Below, one piece after another: positions 21,271 to 26,205 of a DNA stretch of 26,205 bases (position 1 is its first letter; each line of letters starts with the position of its first letter). The notes under the pieces were generated by a model. The model worked only from the letters and a program-made list of their open reading frames with translations. It was not told where the DNA came from and did not search any database. The stretch is from Reyranella sp. (GTDB lineage: Bacteria; Pseudomonadota; Alphaproteobacteria; Reyranellales; Reyranellaceae), in the NCBI GenBank assembly GCA_004296815.1, contig SCVT01000449.1, positions 1 through 26,205 of the forward strand, given 5' to 3'. The translations under genes were made by a program, and so were the position numbers.

Positions 21271-21695
21271 TGCTCTACGAGATCCTGAAAGCGCTGCACA
21301 TCATCGCCGTCATCGCCTGGATGGCGGGCCTGCTCTACCTGCCGCGCCTGTTCGTCTATCACGCCGATGCACCGGCCGGTTCGCCGCAAAGCGAGACCTT
21401 CAAGGTCATGGAGCGACGCCTGGTCTACGCGATCATGGAGCCGGCGCAGGGCGCGGTCTGGATTCTCGGCCTGCTGCTCGCCTGGCGCGGCGATTGGTGG
21501 ACGTCCGGCTGGTTCCTCGCGAAGGTCGCGCTGGTCCTGGCGATGACCGCTGTCCATCACGTCTTCGGCCGCTGGCGCAAGACCTTCGAGGCCGACAAGA
21601 ACACGAGGCCGGCGCGCTTCTACCGGATCTGGAACGAAGTGCCGACGGCGCTGATGATCGGCATCGTCTTCCTGGTCGTCCTCAAGCCGTTCTGA
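21270..21695 (+). CDS. hemJ: Protoporphyrinogen oxidase HemJ (UPF0093 membrane protein)
   Basis: HemJ oxidises protoporphyrinogen IX to protoporphyrin IX in the inner membrane, supplying HemH. The 141-residue protein starts MLYEILKALHIIAVIAWMAG, with the conserved His10 in the first membrane helix, then LLYLPRLFVYH, a loop with FKVMERRLVYAIMEPAQG, two further hydrophobic helices, and FRYWNE-like FYRIWNEVPTALMIGIVFLV at the end. About four membrane segments are visible, and the length fits the family. The ATG at 21270 shares its A with the hemH TGA. The 3' end overlaps the 3' end of the opposing LysR gene by 14 bp. rho, which often follows hemJ in alphaproteobacteria, is absent here. Confidence 0.93.
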   Translation: MLYEILKALHIIAVIAWMAGLLYLPRLFVYHADAPAGSPQSETFKVMERRLVYAIMEPAQGAVWILGLLLAWRGDWWTSGWFLAKVALVLAMTAVHHVFGRWRKTFEADKNTRPARFYRIWNEVPTALMIGIVFLVVLKPF

Positions 21696-22614
21696 CGAGA
21701 AGCTCGCCGGGCCAGATCTTCCGTTCGACGAGGTCGCTGACGATCGCCGTGATCGTCTCGCCGGCGAAGCGCGCGAGGCGCGAGACCGATCGATCCGACG
21801 GATAGGCCAGCACGAGCCGCCGCACCGGCGCTGGATCGATCAGCGGCGCTGCCGCCAGCTGGCCGTTCGCGATGTCGTCGTAGATCGGCGACAGCGGCAG
21901 AATCGTCCAGCCATGACCGTGCCGCACCAGATCCTTGAGCGTCGCGTAGGAGTCGGTCTCGACGGCGATGTCGAGTGAGATACCGGCCTCCACGGCGCAT
22001 TTCTCGACGATGGTGCGCAAGCCGTGCCGCGTGCTGGGCAGAAGCAGGCGCTTGCCGTCGAGTTCCTTGAACGCAACGGCACGGTCGCCTGCGAAGCCGG
22101 AGCCCGGCCCGATGAGGAACAGCTTCTCGAGCAGCAGCGGTTGCGAACGGAGCGACCGCGCGGTGTGCGGATCGTAGAGGATCGAGAGGTCGATCTCGCC
22201 GCGATGCAGCCCGTCCAGCAGATGTCCGGTGTAGGCGCCGACCAGGCGCAGCTCGACTTGCGGGTGCGCCTTGCCGAACGCCGCGACGAGCGGCACGGAG
22301 ATGATGTCGGCGACGGTGGGCGGAAAGCCGATGCCGATCCGGCCGCGCAACGGCGCATCGACGTCGGAGGCGGCCGTACGGATCTCCTCCAGGTCGGCCA
22401 TGACCCGGATCGCCCGGTCGAGGATCTCGCGGCCCTTCTCGGTGAGGATCATGCCCCGGCCGTGCCGGGCGAACAGGCGCACGCCCAGCTCCTCCTCGAG
22501 CAGGCGCACCTGCCGGCTGAGGGCGGGCTGGGCGATGCCCAGCCGGTCGGCCACCTTGCTCAGGCTGCCGAGCTCGGCCACGTGGATCAGGGTGCGAAGC
22601 TGGGCGAATTCCAT
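21682..22614 (-). CDS. LysR-family transcriptional regulator
   Basis: A 310-residue regulator with an N-terminal winged helix-turn-helix (residues 1-60). It reads MEFAQLRTLIHVAELGSLSK, then VADRLGIAQPALSRQVRLLE and EELGVRLFARHGRGMILTEK. The effector-binding domain follows (about 90-300: IGIGFPPTVADIISVPLVAA, ILPLSPIYDDIA). The HTH sequence is nearest to the nitrogen-assimilation/aromatic-type LysR proteins, but the ligand is unknown. I start at ATG 22614; a TTG at 22626 is in frame but lies within a near-perfect operator-like repeat. No clear ribosome site precedes either. The gene diverges from the ThDP decarboxylase operon, the usual arrangement for a LysR activator and its target. Its 3' end overlaps hemJ. 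Confidence 0.93.
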   Translation of the reverse strand: MEFAQLRTLIHVAELGSLSKVADRLGIAQPALSRQVRLLEEELGVRLFARHGRGMILTEKGREILDRAIRVMADLEEIRTAASDVDAPLRGRIGIGFPPTVADIISVPLVAAFGKAHPQVELRLVGAYTGHLLDGLHRGEIDLSILYDPHTARSLRSQPLLLEKLFLIGPGSGFAGDRAVAFKELDGKRLLLPSTRHGLRTIVEKCAVEAGISLDIAVETDSYATLKDLVRHGHGWTILPLSPIYDDIANGQLAAAPLIDPAPVRRLVLAYPSDRSVSRLARFAGETITAIVSDLVERKIWPGELLVRTA

Positions 22615-22616
22615 GG

Positions 22617-22639
22617 AGCTATACAATACAGGTATAGCT
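22617..22639. promoter_or_regulatory. LysR-type operator candidate (ATAC-N7-GTAT)
   Basis: AGCTATAC (22617-22624) and GTATAGCT (22632-22639) form a perfect 8-bp inverted repeat with a 7-bp spacer. The core ATAC-N7-GTAT fits the T-N11-A rule of LysR binding sites. It lies immediately upstream of the LysR start and about 80 bp before the divergent operon start, suiting both autoregulation and activation. Confidence 0.7.
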
Positions 22640-22680
22640 GGTCACGCTTAAGGGTCTTCGAAGTGAATAGCTCGGGCCGC

Positions 22681-22686
22681 TAGTAT
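22681..22686 (+). promoter_or_regulatory. Candidate -10 element for the decarboxylase operon
   Basis: TAGTAT lies about 31 bp before the start at 22718. It shares TAGTATCC and a following CCGAA with the glnD upstream region (13/16 over 16 bases). The operator at 22617-22639 lies upstream of it. The -35 is poor, as expected if activated. Confidence 0.35.
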
Positions 22687-22717
22687 CCGCGCCGAACCAT
22701 CGTTCGACGGGAGCGAA

Positions 22718-23248
22718 ATGAGCGCGACAGCAACGCCAGAATGGCGCGACCAGATTTTCGAGGTCCTGCAGGACCATGACGTGAAGCAGGTCTATCACGT
22801 GCCCGACGCCGGCCATGGCCGCCTGATCGAGGCCTGCCAGAAGTCGAACTCGATCCGCACCCTGGCGCTCACGACCGAGGAGGAGGGCATTCCCCTCGCG
22901 GCGGGCGCATGGCTTGGCGGTCAGCGCTCGGTGCTGCTGATGCAGAGCTCGGGTGTCGGCAACACCATCAACTTGCTGGGGCTCACCAAGACGCTGCGTT
23001 TTCCCTTCCTGACGCTGATCACGATGCGCGGCGAGCCGGGCGAGTTCAATTCGTGGCAGTACCCGATGGGCCAAGGCACGCCCAAGGTACTGGAAGCGAT
23101 GGGTGCGCTGGTCATGTCGGTCGACAAGCCGGAGGACGTGAAGACCACCGTCGATCACGCCGCGCGTTCGGCCTTCAACGGCGGTCAGGCGGTTGCCGTG
23201 CTGCTCCGCCAGAAGCTGATCGGCATCAAGACGTTCGGAAAGAAGTAG
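22718..23248 (+). CDS. ThDP-dependent decarboxylase, alpha (PYR-domain) subunit, sulfopyruvate/phosphonopyruvate decarboxylase-like
   Basis: A 176-residue protein carrying only the pyrimidine-binding domain of a thiamine-diphosphate enzyme. It shows VKQVYHVPDAGHGRLIEACQ and LALTTEEEGIPLAAGAWLGG, with the conserved Glu (54-56) that activates the cofactor. QSSGVGNTINLLGLTKTLRF and MRGEPGEFNSWQYPMGQGT follow. This split architecture and these motifs resemble ComD of sulfopyruvate decarboxylase and the N-terminal half of phosphonopyruvate decarboxylase. GGGAG precedes the ATG. The next gene, 4 bp downstream, supplies the diphosphate-binding half, so the two form one enzyme. The substrate is probably a 3-substituted pyruvate or similar 2-keto acid; which one is not shown by the sequence. 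Confidence 0.86.
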   Translation: MSATATPEWRDQIFEVLQDHDVKQVYHVPDAGHGRLIEACQKSNSIRTLALTTEEEGIPLAAGAWLGGQRSVLLMQSSGVGNTINLLGLTKTLRFPFLTLITMRGEPGEFNSWQYPMGQGTPKVLEAMGALVMSVDKPEDVKTTVDHAARSAFNGGQAVAVLLRQKLIGIKTFGKK

Positions 23249-23252
23249 CGCC

Positions 23253-23867
23253 ATGAGCAAGCCCACCCTTCAGCGTCGCCCGCTGGTGAAGAAGATCCTC
23301 GCCGGCGCGGACGACAATCTCCTGGTGATCGCGGGCCTCGGCTCGTCCAACTGGGACATCACCGAGGCCGGCGACCGCCCGCTCAACATGCCTCTGTGGG
23401 GCGCGATGGGCGGCACCGTGCCGATGGGGCTCGGCCTTGCGCTGGCGCAACCGACCAAGCGCGTGCTGGTGATCACCGGCGACGCCGACCTGATGATGGT
23501 CGTGAGCGCGCTGGCGACCGTCGCCGCGCAAGCTCCCGACAATCTCGCGATCTGCGTTCTCGACAACGAGAAGTTCGGCGAGACTGGCAACCAGGCGAGC
23601 CACACCAGCCCGCGCAACAACGGCCCGACCGATTCGGGCGCCGGCACCGATCTTGCGATGATCGCCAGGGGCTGCGGCATCGCTGACACCGGCACAGTGC
23701 GGGACGAAGCAGACGTTGCGCAGCTCGTGAAGGACCTCCGCACCAAGAAGGGCCCTGTCTTCCGGCTGGTGAAGGTGATGGTCGAGAAGCTAGAGTTCGT
23801 CATGCCGCCGCAGGACGGTGCGCATCTCAAGGACCGTTTCCGCCAAGCCCTGCTCGGGCACCCCTAA
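23253..23867 (+). CDS. ThDP-dependent decarboxylase, beta (PP-domain) subunit, ComE-like
   Basis: A 204-residue protein with the diphosphate-binding domain of ThDP enzymes. The motif runs from GDADL (76-80) to Asn105 in CVLDNEKFGETG, matching the GDG-x(about 26)-N magnesium/diphosphate motif. MPLWGAMGGTVPMGLGLALA precedes it, and HTSPRNNGPTDSGAGTDLAM follows. It pairs with the alpha subunit just upstream and resembles ComE of sulfopyruvate decarboxylase. It also matches the C-terminal half of phosphonopyruvate decarboxylase and related enzymes. A full ThDP site would form between the two chains. The gene is 4 bp after the alpha subunit gene and 9 bp before the C45 hydrolase gene. No sulfolactate, taurine or phosphonate gene is nearby to settle the substrate. 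Confidence 0.87.
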   Translation: MSKPTLQRRPLVKKILAGADDNLLVIAGLGSSNWDITEAGDRPLNMPLWGAMGGTVPMGLGLALAQPTKRVLVITGDADLMMVVSALATVAAQAPDNLAICVLDNEKFGETGNQASHTSPRNNGPTDSGAGTDLAMIARGCGIADTGTVRDEADVAQLVKDLRTKKGPVFRLVKVMVEKLEFVMPPQDGAHLKDRFRQALLGHP

Positions 23868-23876
23868 GAGGCTTCC

Positions 23877-25013
23877 ATGACCGCCTATGCTCCCTTCCCG
23901 CTGATCGAACTCTCCGGCGGGCCGCGGGAGCGGGGCCGCATGCACGGCAAGGCCGCCGCGGATCGACTGCGCCGCGGCGCCAAGATGTACGCCGAGTCGC
24001 TGCTGAAGAGCGGCGTCGACTGGAAGGAGCTCGAGCGCCGCGCCGAGGCGATGGTGCCGACGATCGACAAGTTCGATCCCGCCTACGTCGAGGAGATGCG
24101 CGGCATCGCCGAAGGCGCGGGCGAACCGTTCGCCGCGGTGGTCCTGATGAACGCCCGCACCGAGATGGTGGTCGCCGCGCGCAAGCAGCAGGCGGCCAAG
24201 CACTTCCCCGACGGCTGCACGGCCGCCCTCGCGCTGCCCGAAGCCAGCGCCGACGGCGTGCTGCTGCACGGCCAGAACTGGGACTGGCGCGCCGAATGCG
24301 CCGAGACCGGCGTGGTGCTGCGCATCCGCCGCGACGACGGTCCCGACATCCTGACCTTCACCGAAGCGGGCGGCCTCGCGCGCTCCGGCCTCAACTCCGC
24401 CGGCATCGGCCTTACAGCGAATGCGCTGGAATGCGACCGCGACTACCAGCGCGGGCCCGGCGTGCCGCTGCCCTTCATCCGCCGCAAGGTGCTGGAGGCC
24501 TCGCACCTCGCCCTCGCCGTGCAGACCATCGTGTCGACGCCCAAGCCCGGCTCCAACCACATGGCGGTGAGCCACTGTGGCGGCGAGGCCTTCGGCTTCG
24601 AGTGTGCGCCCGACGACACGTTCTGGATCGCTCCGGACCGCGGCCTCTACGTCCACGCCAATCACTGGATCGCCGATGCGGCGCGCGCCAAGGTGAAGGA
24701 CACCGGCCTCGCCGAGACGCCGGACTCGATCTATCGCGACAAGCGCGTGCGCGATCAGCTTGCACCCAAGCGCGGCAAGCTCACGCTCGAGGATTTCCGT
24801 CAGGCCTTCTTCGACGATTGGGGCACGCCGCATTCGGTGTGCCGGCCGCCGCGCATGAACAATCGCGGCGTGATGACCGCGACGACGGCGATGATCCTGA
24901 TGCGGCCGGCCGAGGGCCATCTCGAGGCCTGCCCGATGCCGGCGTTGAACCGCGAGTTCACGACCTACACGCTGACGCCCGATCGCATCGCGCAGAAGCA
25001 GGCGGCGGAGTAG
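23877..25013 (+). CDS. C45-family autoproteolytic acyltransferase/hydrolase (Ntn hydrolase)
   Basis: A 378-residue protein of the isopenicillin-N acyltransferase-like group, whose members self-cleave before a Cys that becomes the N-terminal nucleophile. The expected site is before Cys114 in FPDGCTAALAL. HGQNWDWRAE (131-140), SGLNSAGIGLTANAL, and HCGGEAFGFEC follow in the pattern of the family. The region before Cys114 contains GGPRERGRMHGKAAADRLRR, also typical. Such enzymes hydrolyse or transfer amides (penicillins, acyl amino acids, peptides, bile amides in relatives). No signal peptide is seen, so it is probably cytoplasmic. GAGG precedes the ATG and the gene is 9 bp after the decarboxylase beta gene, so an operon is likely. 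It could release a product that feeds the decarboxylase. It converges on the membrane-protein gene with a 3-bp gap. Confidence 0.9.
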   Translation: MTAYAPFPLIELSGGPRERGRMHGKAAADRLRRGAKMYAESLLKSGVDWKELERRAEAMVPTIDKFDPAYVEEMRGIAEGAGEPFAAVVLMNARTEMVVAARKQQAAKHFPDGCTAALALPEASADGVLLHGQNWDWRAECAETGVVLRIRRDDGPDILTFTEAGGLARSGLNSAGIGLTANALECDRDYQRGPGVPLPFIRRKVLEASHLALAVQTIVSTPKPGSNHMAVSHCGGEAFGFECAPDDTFWIAPDRGLYVHANHWIADAARAKVKDTGLAETPDSIYRDKRVRDQLAPKRGKLTLEDFRQAFFDDWGTPHSVCRPPRMNNRGVMTATTAMILMRPAEGHLEACPMPALNREFTTYTLTPDRIAQKQAAE

Positions 25014-25016
25014 AGC

Positions 25017-26205
25017 TCAGCGCACGCAGTAGTGCCGGGCGAGGAACGACACGAACGCGCGGTCCCGGTCGTCGCGCGGCACGATGCGATCGACGGCGGC
25101 ACATTCGTAGGGAAACCAGTCCTTGCGGCGATCCAGGGCGTGATAGAGCACGCGCTGCCGGTCGGAGCGGAAGTAGCTGTAGAAGGCCAGGGTGACCTGA
25201 TACCAGTCGTTCTCGGGGACGACGACGTCGCGAACGTAGTCGGGCGCGGCGGCCCACTTGAAGTAGGTGCGCGCACCGCTGCGTTCGGCGATCGGCGGCG
25301 GCCATGGCGTCGCCAAGGTGGCGGTGTCGACGATGCCGGCCTGCAGCTGACGATCGACGAAGCGGCCGAACAGGAACAGATCGACGTTGTAGGAGACAGC
25401 TGCGACAGCGGCGATCGCCGCGCACCCGATGAGCGGTCGTCGAGCCGCCCGGAGCCAGGTCGCAGCGCCGCAGAGCGCCAGCGCCAGTGCGAGCGCCAGG
25501 ATGTGCGGCGCCGTGTGACGCGCGTAGAGCCAGGTGAGCAGGCCGGTGCCTGCGGCGGCGAACCAGATACCGATCGCGGCGACGATCAGCACGGCGCCAG
25601 TCGAGAAACGCCAGCGCGATCTGGCGCTATCCAGGCCGGGCGCGATCAGCAGCAGCCAGAAGGCCAACACCATCGGGAACAGGACGAAGGTCGCGAGCGC
25701 CCGCAGCGGATCCACGTAGGCGTAGCGATTGACCAGCAGGTGCGGCGTGATCGTGGGATTGGTCGGCCCCAGCGCCGGCTGGGTGGCGAAGTAGGCAGCC
25801 ATCAGCAGCGCGCCCATCGCACCGGCGGCGACCACGAGATGCCGCGGCACGGGGCGCCGCAGGGCGAGGAGCGCGGCGCCGGCCAGAGCCAGAGCGACGC
25901 TGAACATCCCGACGCCCGGATGGGTGAAGATCAGGAGAGGTGCAATGACGATCGTGCAGGCGGTTTTGGTCGCGCGCGATCGCGCCGGATCGGCGAGGAC
26001 GGCGAACCAGATGAGCCATAGGCCGAGCCCCGCGATCATCTCGGAGATGAAGTAGACCATCGCCAGCACGATCGCGAGATAGAGGCGCGAATAGAGGCGC
26101 TCGGGCTCGACCGCCCGCAGGATCAGCCACAGGACGAGCGGGCCGGCGAAGTAGAGCAGGTGAGCAGCGACGATGAAGGCCGTCGACGACAGCGGCACGA
26201 GGGCG
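25017..26205 (-). CDS. Polytopic membrane protein of unknown function (5' end beyond window)
   Basis: The frame is open to the right edge, so the N-terminus is probably missing; a GTG at 26198 could be an internal start. The 393+ residues show roughly nine or ten hydrophobic helices (for example YLAIVLAMVYFISEMIAGLG, VVAAGAMGALLMAAYFATQP, LATFVLFPMVLAFWLLLIAP). A soluble C-terminal stretch of about 100 residues follows (ATPWPPPIAERSGARTYFKW ending LARHYCVR). The layout resembles GT-C-type glycosyltransferase or lipid-carrier-related membrane proteins with a soluble C-terminal part, but no catalytic motif is seen, so function is left open. The stop is 3 bp from the convergent C45 gene. Confidence 0.82.
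   Translation of the reverse strand, partial: ALVPLSSTAFIVAAHLLYFAGPLVLWLILRAVEPERLYSRLYLAIVLAMVYFISEMIAGLGLWLIWFAVLADPARSRATKTACTIVIAPLLIFTHPGVGMFSVALALAGAALLALRRPVPRHLVVAAGAMGALLMAAYFATQPALGPTNPTITPHLLVNRYAYVDPLRALATFVLFPMVLAFWLLLIAPGLDSARSRWRFSTGAVLIVAAIGIWFAAAGTGLLTWLYARHTAPHILALALALALCGAATWLRAARRPLIGCAAIAAVAAVSYNVDLFLFGRFVDRQLQAGIVDTATLATPWPPPIAERSGARTYFKWAAAPDYVRDVVVPENDWYQVTLAFYSYFRSDRQRVLYHALDRRKDWFPYECAAVDRIVPRDDRDRAFVSFLARHYCVR

Noticed and set aside
1..26205. CRISPR arrays, tRNA or rRNA genes, insertion sequences
   Set aside because: No regularly spaced direct repeats, no cloverleaf-like segment and no transposase-like frame were found.

Overview
The window is GC-rich, densely packed DNA from an alphaproteobacterium. 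The evidence is the hemE / DUF299-kinase gene pair that flanks the chromosome origin in Caulobacter and Rickettsia, the mnmE and mnmG genes, glnD, a cluster of GANTC sites, and a perfect ParB site (parS) inside mnmG. A Rhodospirillales- or Reyranella-like source is my guess only. I read the window as origin-proximal chromosome, with the probable oriC near 19.0-19.3 kb and parS at 0.4 kb.

Layout. (1) 1-4251, minus strand: fatty-acyl-AMP ligase (FAAL), histidine phosphatase and mnmG (its 3' end runs off the left edge), tightly spaced. (2) 4252-4871: two divergent cobalamin riboswitches whose 3' halves and leaders are an inverted duplication. One precedes the FAAL operon. The other precedes a CbiX-like/[2Fe-2S] fusion (4872-5612) that has lost the chelatase histidines. 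(3) 13895-5616, minus strand: a periplasmic-binding-protein-like protein, a small helix-hairpin-helix protein, mnmE, large-subunit catalase, LigD and Ku, nearly all overlapping or separated by a few bases. (4) 13940-16732, plus: glnD. (5) 18973-16733, minus: pyruvate/PEP dikinase regulatory protein, a small secreted cysteine protein, and a Bug-family (TTT) binding protein. (6) 18974-19297: probable oriC. (7) 19298-21695, plus: hemE-hemH-hemJ with overlapping genes. (8) 22614-21682, minus: a LysR regulator divergent from a plus-strand operon (22718-25013) for a two-subunit ThDP decarboxylase and a C45-family Ntn hydrolase. (9) 25017-26205, minus: a polytopic membrane protein cut by the right edge.

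How it fits together. Origin, partition site, tRNA-modification genes (MnmE and MnmG act as one complex) and haem synthesis form an ancestral origin-proximal neighbourhood. In many alphaproteobacteria mnmE and mnmG are adjacent. Here about 9.4 kb separates them, carrying a stress/repair module (catalase plus NHEJ) and a B12-controlled module (FAAL, CobC-like phosphatase, CbiX-like Fe-S protein). The most interesting leads are the origin architecture (DnaA-trio-like repeat, W-box-like sites, six GANTC sites in 107 bp), the mirrored B12 riboswitches driving genes of unclear function, and the catalase-LigD-Ku operon. No tRNA, rRNA, CRISPR array, insertion sequence or clear intrinsic terminator was found.
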